From Dehalococcoidia bacterium (GTDB lineage: Bacteria > Chloroflexota > Dehalococcoidia > Dehalococcoidales > DAOWLH01), in NCBI GenBank assembly GCA_030643515.1, contig DAOWLH010000100.1:1-28998 (forward strand): a stretch of 28,998 nt of DNA, read 5' to 3'. The notes below the pieces were generated by a model. The model ran no database searches. It saw only the letters and a program-made list of their open reading frames with translations, and was not told the origin of the DNA. Below are positions 23,045-28,998 of this stretch, piece after piece. A program made the position numbers and the translations under genes. Numbering within the stretch: position 1 is the first letter of the stretch; each line of letters starts with the position of its first letter.

Positions 23045-23758
23045 ATGGACATCATCCCGGCTGTAGATATAAGAGATGGCAAGTGTGTCCGCCTCTACCA
23101 GGGCGACTACGGCATGGAGACCGTCTTTTCTGACGACCCGGTGGCAATGGCCTTGAAGTGGCAGTCACTGGGGGCAACCAGACTCCATATTGTTGACCTC
23201 GACGGAGCCGCCGCCGGTAAGCCGGGCAACCTTAAAGCAATTACCGGCATCGCCAATACAGTGGTCGTCCCCATCCAGGTAGGCGGCGGCATCCGCCAGC
23301 TGGAGACAATGGAAAATCTACTCAAGCTTGGCGTTGAACGCATCATTCTGGGCACAGTCGCCATCGAAAACCAGGACCTTGTCCGCCAGGCATGCCGCCG
23401 CTTCGGACAGGCGGTGGCCGTTAGCATTGACTCCCGGGAAGGAAAGGCGTCAACACATGGCTGGCAGCAGGATACAGAAGCTGGCGTCTTAGACCTGGCC
23501 CATTCGTTGATAAAACTGGGAGTGAAGCGCTTTATTTTTACCGATATCAGCCGCGATGGCACCCTGACGGAGCCAAACTTCAGCGCCATCCTGGAACTGG
23601 TGGATGCGGTCAGGTACCCGGTTATCGCTTCTGGTGGAGTTTCATCAATCAGCCACCTCAAGGTGCTGAAAAAGCTCGGCGTTGAGGGAGCCATAATCGG
23701 TAAAGCCCTCTATACCAATGACATTAACCTAAAAGAGGCACTGGCAACAGTCAATTAG
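23045..23758 (+). CDS. hisA: Phosphoribosylformimino-5-aminoimidazole carboxamide ribotide isomerase
   Basis: A TIM-barrel isomerase of histidine biosynthesis (ProFAR to PRFAR). The first catalytic aspartate is D8 in IIPAVDI and the second is D129 in VAVSIDSREGK; QVGGGIR and ASGGVSS are the two phosphate-binding loops. From the ATG at 23045 it has 237 residues. This start has GGAGG 7 bases upstream and places D8 in the family position; an in-frame ATG at 23012 overlaps the -10 box. It is followed 16 bases later by hisI. The other his genes are not in the window. A dual HisA/TrpF (PriA) role cannot be excluded by eye. Confidence 0.95.
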   Translation: MDIIPAVDIRDGKCVRLYQGDYGMETVFSDDPVAMALKWQSLGATRLHIVDLDGAAAGKPGNLKAITGIANTVVVPIQVGGGIRQLETMENLLKLGVERIILGTVAIENQDLVRQACRRFGQAVAVSIDSREGKASTHGWQQDTEAGVLDLAHSLIKLGVKRFIFTDISRDGTLTEPNFSAILELVDAVRYPVIASGGVSSISHLKVLKKLGVEGAIIGKALYTNDINLKEALATVN

Positions 23759-23774
23759 CGAGGTTTTTTCCATT

Positions 23775-24110
23775 ATGAAGTTTGACAGCAAAGGACTTGT
23801 TCCAGCCATCATACAGGACGCCGACACCAGTGAGGTACTGATGCTGGGCTACATTAACCAGCAGTCACTGGAGCTTACCCTTTCCAGTGGTGAAGTCTGG
23901 TTCTACAGCCGCAGCCGAAAGGAGCTATGGCACAAAGGGGCTACTTCGGGCAACCGCCTCATAGTGCGCCAGATGTGGCAGGACTGTGACAGCGACACCC
24001 TTCTGATAAAGGTAAATCCGGCGGGGCCGGTGTGCCATACAGGTGAAAGGAGCTGCTTCTTCCGACAGCTGGATTCCGCCAGTCCAGGGCATCAGGAAGA
24101 GTCCGGCTGA
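23775..24110 (+). CDS. hisI: Phosphoribosyl-AMP cyclohydrolase
   Basis: Zinc/magnesium enzyme that opens the adenine ring of PR-AMP in histidine synthesis. The metal and zinc sites are visible: DCDSD (D70, C71, D72, D74) and GPVCHTGERSCF (C87, C94), with the usual WFYSRSRKELWHKG block between 42 and 55. At 111 residues it lacks the HisE pyrophosphatase domain found in fused HisIE proteins, so hisE must be separate. The start has little ribosome-binding sequence, suggesting coupling to hisA. Its end overlaps the convergent yqhQ gene by 19 bases. Confidence 0.95.
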   Translation: MKFDSKGLVPAIIQDADTSEVLMLGYINQQSLELTLSSGEVWFYSRSRKELWHKGATSGNRLIVRQMWQDCDSDTLLIKVNPAGPVCHTGERSCFFRQLDSASPGHQEESG

Positions 24111-24991
24111 GCCTCCTCTTCTCCCTCCCCATCAACGACCAGCGCCTGCTGTAGTGCTGCCACGGCAACCTCAATCTGTTTATCGTCCGGCTCCCGGGTT
24201 GTCAGGCGCTGCAGCCACAGGCCGGGGGCAACCAGCGCCCTAACCAGGACATTATTCATATGCCGGGCGCCATACTGGGTCGCTTCGTAGCCCAGAGCGG
24301 CGATAACCGGCAGCAGCAGCACACGCGACAGCACCATCAACCAGACCACCTGACGCCCGATGAGGGCAAAAACGATGATGGCAATAACCAGCACCGCCAG
24401 CAGAAAGGCGGTGCCGCAACGGGCATGGGCAGTGCTGTATTTCTGTACCGCCTCCGCCTCCAGAGGAACGCCATCCTCATAGGCATGTATAGTCTTGTGC
24501 TCGGCGCCATGGTAGGCAAATACCTTCCTTATATCAGGCAAAAAGGATATCGCCATCATGTAGCCCAGCAAAATAACCAGCCGGATACCCCCCTCAATCA
24601 GGTGAAAGACCAGGGATGAGTTGATATAGGGGTCAATAACTCGGGTTAAGAACAGGGGGGCTAAAAAGAAAAGACCAACGGCAAAGGCTATCGAGACCAG
24701 CAGTACCAGCCAGGTGGCTCCCCGGGATAGCTCTTCTCCTTCTTCCTCAAGGGATACATTGGCCGAGTAAACCAGGCTACTAATACCCAGTACCAGTGCT
24801 TCCAGCAGAACGATGACACCACGGATAAAGGGAACTTGCCTTAAACGACCGGTATATATGGCCGGTAGCGGCCTGATATTTAAGGCCAGCTCACCGTTGG
24901 GGCGGCGGACAGCTACCACAGCCGCCTTCTTTCCGCGAATCATAACCCCTTCCATAACCGCCTGCCCGCCGTAGTGAAACTCTCTTGCCAT
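24092..24991 (-). CDS. yqhQ: DUF1385 (YqhQ-like) membrane protein
   Basis: A multi-pass membrane protein of the DUF1385 family, whose biochemical function is not established. The hallmark start YGGQAVMEGVMIRG (residues 7-20) and the central YHGAEHKTIHAYE (H161, E164, H165) and ARCGTAF blocks are all present; the conserved His/Glu/Cys residues suggest metal binding. About five hydrophobic segments lie between residues 54 and 240, with an acidic C-terminal tail. GGAG stands 5 bases before the ATG at 24991; an upstream in-frame start at 25048 would cross a terminator hairpin and is rejected. It lies downstream of rpmE. The length of 299 residues is normal. Confidence 0.9.
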   Translation of the reverse strand: MAREFHYGGQAVMEGVMIRGKKAAVVAVRRPNGELALNIRPLPAIYTGRLRQVPFIRGVIVLLEALVLGISSLVYSANVSLEEEGEELSRGATWLVLLVSIAFAVGLFFLAPLFLTRVIDPYINSSLVFHLIEGGIRLVILLGYMMAISFLPDIRKVFAYHGAEHKTIHAYEDGVPLEAEAVQKYSTAHARCGTAFLLAVLVIAIIVFALIGRQVVWLMVLSRVLLLPVIAALGYEATQYGARHMNNVLVRALVAPGLWLQRLTTREPDDKQIEVAVAALQQALVVDGEGEEEAQPDSS

Positions 24992-25000
24992 ACTTACTCC

Positions 25001-25034
25001 AATAAAAAAGGAGCGGAACCGGTGAGCCGCTCCT
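25001..25034 (-). terminator. Intrinsic terminator after rpmE
   Basis: On the minus strand, AGGAGCGG (25034-25027) pairs with CCGCTCCT (25016-25009) around a 10-base loop, then TTTTTATT follows. This ends the coaE-rplU-rpmA-rpmE unit. It lies 10 bases upstream of the yqhQ Shine-Dalgarno, so yqhQ needs read-through or a promoter of its own. Confidence 0.85.
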
Positions 25035-25053
25035 CGGTCTGCTTGCACACCTG

Positions 25054-25260
25054 CTAGTCCTTAATCTTATAGCGCTGCTTGAAGCGCTCAACGCGTCCGG
25101 CGGTATCAATCAGGCGGCGTTCGCCGGTGAAAAACGGGTGACAGGCGCTGCACAGCTCCACTTTCAGTGTTTTCCTGGTAGAGCCAATGGTGAAAGTATT
25201 GCCGCAGGAGCAGATTACCTGGGCGTCTTCATAATACTTGGGGTGAATCTTCTCTTTCAT
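25054..25260 (-). CDS. rpmE: 50S ribosomal protein L31
   Basis: A 68-residue zinc-containing (C+ type) L31 of the large subunit. The four metal ligands are C17, C19, C37 and C40 (CSC and CSAC), in the frame MKEKIHPKYYE...FTGERRLIDTAGRVERF expected of the family. Keeping all four cysteines separates it from the zinc-independent paralogues induced under zinc shortage. It starts 5 bases after rpmA, with AAGG as a modest ribosome site. Confidence 0.97.
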   Translation of the reverse strand: MKEKIHPKYYEDAQVICSCGNTFTIGSTRKTLKVELCSACHPFFTGERRLIDTAGRVERFKQRYKIKD

Positions 25261-25265
25261 ATGCC

Positions 25266-25520
25266 TTAACCAGAGTATACGCTGGCCCTTTTCCTGTCTT
25301 TTCCCGCCGGCTCGTATTTGACGTTTCCGTCAATCAGGGCGAACAGCGTAAAGTCCCGTCCCATGCCGACATTGTTGCCCGGATGAATTCTGGTACCTCT
25401 CTGGCGTACCAGAATGGTGCCCGCATTAACAGTCTCGCCAGCATACCGCTTCACTCCCAGCCGCTTCGACTGGCTGTCACGGCCGTTTCGTGTAGAGCCG
25501 CCGCCCTTCTTATGTGCCAC
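25266..25520 (-). CDS. rpmA: 50S ribosomal protein L27
   Basis: An 84-residue L27, whose N-terminus reaches the peptidyl transferase centre. It starts MAHKKGGGSTRNGRDS with no cleavable Firmicutes-type extension, then has KRYAGETVNAGTILVRQRGT and HPGNNVGMGRD. The start is GTG, overlapping the end of rplU by 11 bases; GAGGT upstream lies within rplU codons. The order rplU-rpmA is nearly universal in bacteria. Confidence 0.97.
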   Translation of the reverse strand: MAHKKGGGSTRNGRDSQSKRLGVKRYAGETVNAGTILVRQRGTRIHPGNNVGMGRDFTLFALIDGNVKYEPAGKDRKRASVYSG

Positions 25521-25890
25521 TTTCGGTTACCTCTTTCTTGCGCCGGCGGGGCTTCTTTGCAGGTGCTGCTTCAGCCCCCGGCTGGCTTATCTTGTCTATG
25601 GTCAATCTGGTAAAAAGCTGGCGATGCCCCGTCTTCTTGCGGTAACGAACCTTCGGCTTGTACTTGAAGACAACAATCTTACTCCCCTTACCATCACCAG
25701 TTGAGGTAGCCACTACTTTCGCCCCCTCAATGGTGGGCTTGCCAACAGTAACCTTTTTGCCATCGGCTATCAGCAAAACCCGGTCCAGCTCCACGGTATC
25801 ACCCTCGGCCACGCCGAGACGGTCTACCTCTATGCTCTGACCAGGAGCTACCGAATACTGCTTGCCGCCAGTTTCAATAACCGCGTAAAT
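25510..25890 (-). CDS. rplU: 50S ribosomal protein L21
   Basis: Large-subunit protein L21, next to L27 as usual. The body YAVIETGGKQYSVAPGQ, the KVTVGKP strand and the RYRKKTGHRQLFTRLTI segment are diagnostic. The C-terminus carries an extra basic/alanine tail (about 25 residues ending RRRKKEVTESGT), longer than the common 103-residue form. The start is taken as ATT at 25890, which aligns exactly with the usual M-YAVIETGGKQY start and has GGAGG at 7 bases. An in-frame ATG at 25911 would add seven residues, but the strong Shine-Dalgarno lies after it. Confidence 0.95.
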   Translation of the reverse strand: MYAVIETGGKQYSVAPGQSIEVDRLGVAEGDTVELDRVLLIADGKKVTVGKPTIEGAKVVATSTGDGKGSKIVVFKYKPKVRYRKKTGHRQLFTRLTIDKISQPGAEAAPAKKPRRRKKEVTESGT

Positions 25891-25902
25891 GTGAGCACCT
25901 CC
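25888..25902 (-). promoter_or_regulatory. rplU ribosome-binding site and AUU start codon
   Basis: On the minus strand GGAGG (25902-25898), 7 bases, then ATT (25890-25888). The geometry is identical to that at nadB. The only conventional start in frame (ATG 25911) lies upstream of the Shine-Dalgarno and has none of its own. Confidence 0.6.
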
Positions 25903-25930
25903 ATATAGCATAAACCGTTCATTCTACCAG

Positions 25931-26539
25931 CTACTTTTGCCGGCTGTCAAACTGCCGCTGCCGCCACTGCCCTTCTACCCTGCCTTTAAGCTCACCCAGA
26001 CTGCAATCGGTGTCTATGACCGCAGTGGCATGCTTAACCTTCTCCTCCTGGGATAACTGAGCGCGTATACGGGCCTCCGCCTCCTCATGGGACAGCCCCA
26101 TTCCCTGCTCAAGACGCTTAAGAACAACATCCTCAGGGGCGACGGTAACCCAGAGTTCATCAACCAGCGCAGTCCACCGGGCTTCGATAAGCAGCGGGGC
26201 TTCAATGACCACCACCTCAACCCCCTGCCCTTGGTATTGCTCCATTCTTGAGCGCACTTCGTCACCAATAAGCGGGTGCATTATTCTGTTCAGGTAGGCC
26301 AGGTCCGGTGGACTGTTAAATACAATCTCAGCCAGCTTCTGTCGGTTAATCAGACCATCGGGCTCCAGCACCTGCCGGCCGAAAGCGCCCGCTACTGCCT
26401 GATATGCCTGACCCCCGGGCTTAAGAAGCTCATGTCCAATCTTATCGGCATCTATGACCACTGCCCCCAACTCCTTCAATAACCGGGTGACGGTAGTCTT
26501 GCCGCTGCCGATGCCGCCGGTAACACCTATCACTCTCAT
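25931..26539 (-). CDS. coaE: Dephospho-CoA kinase
   Basis: Phosphorylates dephospho-CoA to coenzyme A, the last step of CoA synthesis. The P-loop GGIGSGKTT spans residues 8-16, followed by DADKIGHELL (the DAD substrate motif) and RIMHPLI; the VVIEAPLLIEA and lid-region RLEQGMGLSHEEAEARI blocks are typical. Length is 202 residues. A near-consensus promoter puts the transcript start about 3 bases before the ATG and there is no Shine-Dalgarno, so it is probably leaderless. It leads the ribosomal protein genes rplU, rpmA and rpmE. Confidence 0.95.
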   Translation of the reverse strand: MRVIGVTGGIGSGKTTVTRLLKELGAVVIDADKIGHELLKPGGQAYQAVAGAFGRQVLEPDGLINRQKLAEIVFNSPPDLAYLNRIMHPLIGDEVRSRMEQYQGQGVEVVVIEAPLLIEARWTALVDELWVTVAPEDVVLKRLEQGMGLSHEEAEARIRAQLSQEEKVKHATAVIDTDCSLGELKGRVEGQWRQRQFDSRQK

Positions 26540-26548
26540 AGCTTAGTC

Positions 26549-26577
26549 AGTCTATCTGCTCCCAGGCAGGCAGTCAA
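26549..26577 (-). promoter_or_regulatory. Promoter of coaE-rplU-rpmA-rpmE
   Basis: On the minus strand TTGACT (26577-26572), a 17-bp spacer and TAGACT (26554-26549). The predicted start is near 26542, almost at the coaE ATG (26539). Confidence 0.6.
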
Positions 26578-26580
26578 GGT

Positions 26581-26609
26581 TTGGCTGATAGCCTGTCATA
26601 GTGTAAACT
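26581..26609 (+). promoter_or_regulatory. Possible promoter of the EamA-type gene
   Basis: TTGGCT (26581-26586), a 17-bp spacer, TAAACT (26604-26609). The start would be about 15 bases before the ATG, leaving AGGA as ribosome site. It is divergent from the coaE promoter. Confidence 0.4.
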
Positions 26610-26630
26610 TGGTTACCGACAGGATGCTCT

Positions 26631-27539
26631 ATGGAAGTTAGCTGGATAAACATAGCCGTAATAAGCGCCGCCCTCCTGGGACTGGTAAACATCGTTGATA
26701 GCCACCTCCTCACCAGGCGGATGCCCAGCTTCCAGGTGTATCTGTTGCTGGTCAGCCCCTTTATCCTGTTCTCCGGCATCGTCTTTGCCTTTCTCTTCCC
26801 CCTGCCGGACAATCTTAGCGCCTGGCAGATACTGGTGGCCGTAGGTGCCGGTTTGCTGCGCGCCGTATCGGTCATCATCCTGCTATATACGCTAAAAAAA
26901 GAGGAGGTGTCACGGGCTATTCCGGTGGTCGCCATCTACCCCATCTTCGTTGCCACCATGGCGGTACCGCTTCTTGGCGAAGTATTGACCGGGGTACCAC
27001 TCGCTGCCATTGCCGTTGTCGTCGTCGGTGCCGTAGTGATCTCGGCAAGAAGGATGCCAGGCCGTCCAACCAAATGGCTGGGGACTACTTTCTTCCTCCT
27101 TCTGGCTTCCAGCATCCTGCTGGCGCTGGCCGACTTAACCAGCAAGTACGCCCTAGGCTACCTCTCCTCCTGGAACATCTACTGGATTAGTATACTTGTT
27201 TTGAGCGTAATTGCTGTTCTCTTATCGCTACGTCGCCACTCGGTAGCGCAACTTACCAGGATTAAAAACCCCCGTACTTCGCTGGCACTCGTCATCCTCA
27301 ATGAGACGCTGGTGGTGACCGGGGCGCTAATGCTCTTCTGGGCGATGGAACGCGGGCCGGTATCACTGGTGTCCACCATCGCCAGCACCCGCCCCGTCTT
27401 TGTGCTTATCTACGTCCTCATCCTGAGCCGTTTCCGGCCGGCGTTTCTGCTGGAAAGGATGGGAAGGACAACGCTGGCAATCCGGTTGGCCGCTACCGCC
27501 CTGATTGCCGGTGGAATCGCTATGATATATCTGACCTGA
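26631..27539 (+). CDS. EamA/DMT-type membrane transporter
   Basis: A 302-residue integral membrane protein with about ten hydrophobic helices in two related halves (roughly residues 5-140 and 148-302), the layout of the drug/metabolite transporter (EamA) superfamily. Each half ends in the typical pattern of a helix followed by short basic residues (AVVISARRMPGRP after the first). Substrates in this family range from amino acids to metabolites and drugs, and nothing here narrows it. It is transcribed alone, divergent from coaE, and ends at the border of the AT-rich region. Confidence 0.86.
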   Translation: MEVSWINIAVISAALLGLVNIVDSHLLTRRMPSFQVYLLLVSPFILFSGIVFAFLFPLPDNLSAWQILVAVGAGLLRAVSVIILLYTLKKEEVSRAIPVVAIYPIFVATMAVPLLGEVLTGVPLAAIAVVVVGAVVISARRMPGRPTKWLGTTFFLLLASSILLALADLTSKYALGYLSSWNIYWISILVLSVIAVLLSLRRHSVAQLTRIKNPRTSLALVILNETLVVTGALMLFWAMERGPVSLVSTIASTRPVFVLIYVLILSRFRPAFLLERMGRTTLAIRLAATALIAGGIAMIYLT

Positions 27540-27849
27540 AGCTCCACCATCTTGCCCGAGGTATTCAAAGGTAAGCCACACTTAGAAGAGCTTCTACAGC
27601 GAAAGCATTCCATCTAGCTAGGTCTTCCCCCATGTAGTAACTTCCTGATAAGATAAGTAAGGTTGACATCAGACATTTCCTACACTATTACTACCATAAT
27701 CCTACATTGAATAGGAATATCTAATTAGTTTATATGCTTACCTATGTAACATAAGGAGGTGCTGATAATCAATATAATGCAATAAGGGGCGGTGAAGTGG
27801 TGTTCATCACTTAGAAGCTCATTAATCAAGATAAGGGGGAAACTAGATA
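27540..27849. other. AT-rich intergenic and leader region
   Basis: No gene found. It holds a good promoter (27663-27691) and then about 150 bases of leader before the GTG at 27850. Within the leader an AAGGAGGTG (27753-27761) looks like a perfect Shine-Dalgarno but opens only an 8-codon frame. Base composition is visibly more AT-rich than in the neighbouring genes. Confidence 0.5.
27663..27691 (+). promoter_or_regulatory. Promoter of the exported-protein gene with in-frame UGA
   Basis: A perfect TTGACA (27663-27668), a 17-bp spacer and TATTAC (27686-27691). It is the only promoter-like sequence found upstream of the gene at 27850. Confidence 0.55.
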
Positions 27850-28004
27850 GTGAAAAGAAAGGTACTAGGAACAGCACTATCGCTAGCACTGTTATCCGGT
27901 CTGTTTATGTTTACAATTCCAGTTAGTGCTGACCCAGATGGGGCAGCAGACCAGGCAGGGTTTATTAATTTTGAAATCAAGTTAGGTTCGTGAGCAGGTG
28001 GTGC

Positions 28005-28021
28005 CGACCCTGGATGGGTCG
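28005..28021 (+). other. Hairpin after the first in-frame UGA
   Basis: CGACCC (28005-28010), loop TGGAT, GGGTCG (28016-28021): a perfect 6-bp stem whose loop begins 17 bases after the UGA at 27991-27993. Spacing and a G in the second loop position resemble bacterial SECIS elements. Confidence 0.4.
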
Positions 28022-28113
28022 ATATATGGGAAGGTGAGCCAGGGGAGTATTTCGGGAGAGAACTGCTTGGTCATGTGAGACATTTACGAAATTATACCTG
28101 ACATTTCACGATA

Positions 28114-28131
28114 GCCGAAAGTTCTTTCGGC
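28114..28131 (+). other. Hairpin after the second in-frame UGA
   Basis: GCCGAAA (28114-28120), loop GTTC, TTTCGGC (28125-28131): a perfect 7-bp stem whose loop begins 19 bases after the UGA at 28099-28101, with G as first loop base. Resembles a bacterial SECIS element in geometry. Confidence 0.45.
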
Positions 28132-28488
28132 ACGGGTACAGCAACTAGTATTTTTAATGTGAACGATAATTACCAAGCGGGAAAACGTCAGGTAATTCAA
28201 ACTTGGATATTTGAGTTTGATGATGAGTATGAGGGTTCGATTACCATAAACCGACGGGCGAATGGTGATTTTCTTGGTTGGAGAAGCACCAACCCAGCAA
28301 GCACTCTTGCTAATTGGGATTACAAAGCACACAGAGTGATAACGGAAGGTACAGGTGATTTAAAGAATTTCCACCTCAGTGACTTTGACAATAATTTAGG
28401 AACCAGATGGTGGTGGGGCATTGGTCACTTTGCCCCAAGGGATTAGCCATTGTTAGTTTGAAACTGTATTGATAGTGATAGGGGAAAG

Positions 28489-28521
28489 GGGGCAGGGTTC
28501 AGGCTCTGTCCCTTTTCTTTT
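28489..28521 (+). terminator. Intrinsic terminator of the exported-protein gene
   Basis: GGGGCAGGG (28489-28497) pairs with CTCTGTCCC (28504-28512), allowing two G-U pairs, followed by TTTTCTTTT. It lies 43 bases after the TAG stop. Confidence 0.75.
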
Positions 28522-28536
28522 ATAGCCGATGTTTCG

Positions 28537-28545
28537 TGTTATAAT
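28537..28545 (+). promoter_or_regulatory. Extended -10 promoter of the radical SAM gene
   Basis: TGTTATAAT (28537-28545) is a consensus extended -10. The -35 region is poor because it falls in the terminator U-tract. The leader is about 13 bases and includes AGAAGG. Confidence 0.5.
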
Positions 28546-28564
28546 GAAATAGAAGGTAACCGAA

Positions 28565-28998
28565 ATGCACCCGGCAATGCTCTCAGAGGAACTGCCCGGC
28601 GACAGAGTACGCTGCAATATCTGCCAGTGGCGCTGCAGCATAGCTTCCGGTAAAGCTGGTGTTTGCAAGATGTACCACAACAAAGAGGGTGCTCTCTACA
28701 ACATGAACTATGGCCTGGTATCCTCGGTGGCCGCCGACCCCATTGAGAAGAAGCCGCTGTTCCATTTCCACCCCGGCAGCCTCTGTTTCTCTCTGGGCAG
28801 CTGGGGCTGCAACTTCCACTGCCAGGGCTGCCAGAACTGGCAAATCTCCTGCGTTGATGCCGTCAACATCGGACGAATCTCCCAGGAGATTTCACCCCAG
28901 GAAGCAATCCGCAAGGCCAGGATGACCAACTGCCAGGGCATCTCCTGGACCTACAACGAGCCTGCCATCTGGTTTGAATACACCCTGGACTCGGCCAA
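28565..28998 (+). CDS. AmmeMemoRadiSam-type radical SAM enzyme, cut by the window edge
   Basis: The first 144 codons of a radical SAM protein. A cysteine-rich N-terminus (RCNICQWRCSI then GVCKMYHN) precedes the SAM cluster motif CNFHCQGC (C-x3-C-x2-C) at about residues 86-93, which follows GSLCFSLGSWG. The later TNCQGISWTYNEPAIWFEY stretch is typical of the pyruvate formate-lyase-activating-like enzymes of the AmmeMemoRadiSam group, which are usually encoded with MEMO and AMMECR1 proteins. Those partners, if present, lie beyond the right edge. The reaction of this group is not settled as far as I know. The gene starts at an ATG with AGAAGGT upstream. Confidence 0.85.
   Translation, partial: MHPAMLSEELPGDRVRCNICQWRCSIASGKAGVCKMYHNKEGALYNMNYGLVSSVAADPIEKKPLFHFHPGSLCFSLGSWGCNFHCQGCQNWQISCVDAVNIGRISQEISPQEAIRKARMTNCQGISWTYNEPAIWFEYTLDSA

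Larger units (their letters stand above)
27850..28446 (+). pseudogene. Exported protein gene with two in-frame UGA codons (nonsense-mutated or recoded)
   Basis: One continuous frame of 198 codons runs from a GTG (AGGGGGA about 9 bases upstream) to TAG at 28444, broken only by TGA at codons 48 (27991) and 84 (28099). There is no frameshift. Residues 1-27 form a clean signal peptide ending VSA; the rest is a soluble, aromatic-rich domain with eight TGG tryptophans, no cysteine, and phrases such as QTWIFEFDDEYEGS and RWWWGIGHFAP. No family is recognised. The conservative reading is a pseudogene with two nonsense changes (TGG or CGA to TGA). Against simple decay stand the intact frame, a promoter, a ribosome site and a terminator. 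Read-through or selenocysteine insertion is the alternative, as each UGA is followed by a hairpin. Confidence 0.7.

Noticed and set aside
27753..27785. A perfect-looking Shine-Dalgarno (AAGGAGGTG) that might mark a gene
   Set aside because: It opens only an 8-codon frame; the nearest plausible gene starts at 27850 with its own ribosome site.
27850..28446. Use of an alternative genetic code (UGA = Trp) throughout this genome
   Set aside because: lspA, plsC, hisI and the EamA gene all end in TGA at family-appropriate places, and all eight recognisable tryptophans in this gene are TGG.
1..28998. CRISPR arrays, prophage or insertion-sequence transposase genes
   Set aside because: No regularly spaced direct repeats, no phage structural genes and no transposase were seen; the only mobile-like feature is the double-hairpin repeat.

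Overview
The window looks like a stretch of bacterial chromosome made mostly of housekeeping genes, most likely from a Chloroflexota bacterium of the Dehalococcoidia type. That placement is an inference from gene content and style: adjacent plsC and ispH, a yqhQ/DUF1385 gene beside rpmE, a kinase/LacD-type aldolase pair, split gatC and gatA, small dispersed hairpin repeats and many TTG/GTG starts. No rRNA or other decisive marker is present. UGA ends several intact genes (lspA, plsC, hisI, the EamA gene), so the standard code applies.

Layout. 1-33: the first codons of a gene leaving the left edge, followed by a double-hairpin repeat. 179-3423 (minus): a dksA/traR-lspA-rluD-gltX operon. 3800-6339 (plus): pyrD and a membrane-anchored serine hydrolase. 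6336-7378 (minus): an iron-sulfur flavoprotein and ybeY. 7485-7576: tRNA-Ser(GCU). 7631-11696 (plus): miaB, yajC, nadB, nadC. 11950-12917 (plus): a coiled-coil protein and an XRE regulator. 12955-14899 (minus): a PfkB kinase and LacD-type aldolase. 15007-17544 (plus): plsC, ispH, trpS. 17537-22503 (minus): gatC, a SagB-like nitroreductase, gatA, an HNH nuclease, a small protein, an Lrp-type regulator and an aminotransferase. 22583-24110 (plus): an NfeD-like protein, hisA, hisI. 24092-26539 (minus): coaE, rplU, rpmA, rpmE, yqhQ. 26631-27539 (plus): an EamA-type transporter. 27540-28521: an AT-richer island with one exported-protein gene that has two in-frame UGA codons. 28565-end: the start of an AmmeMemoRadiSam-type radical SAM enzyme.

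How the genes fit together. GltX plus GatC/GatA suggest the indirect route to Gln-tRNA and/or Asn-tRNA; gatB is not here. NadB and NadC give two of the three de novo NAD steps; nadA is not here. LspA would process the lipoproteins predicted in the same window (serine hydrolase, possibly YajC, possibly the nitroreductase). tRNA-Ser, MiaB, RluD, YbeY, L21, L27 and L31 all serve translation. Several promoters share an extended -10 element (TGnTATAAT-like), and three genes (ybeY, nfeD-like, coaE) appear to be leaderless.

The most unusual points are these. (1) The gene at 27850-28446 keeps one reading frame through two UGA codons. Each UGA is followed at nearly the same distance by a perfect hairpin that resembles a bacterial SECIS element, and the gene has its own promoter and terminator. 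(2) nadB and rplU both appear to start at AUU, each exactly 7 nt after GGAGG. (3) A double-hairpin repeat occurs twice; one copy supplies the C-terminal codons of the HNH gene and the start region of the next gene.
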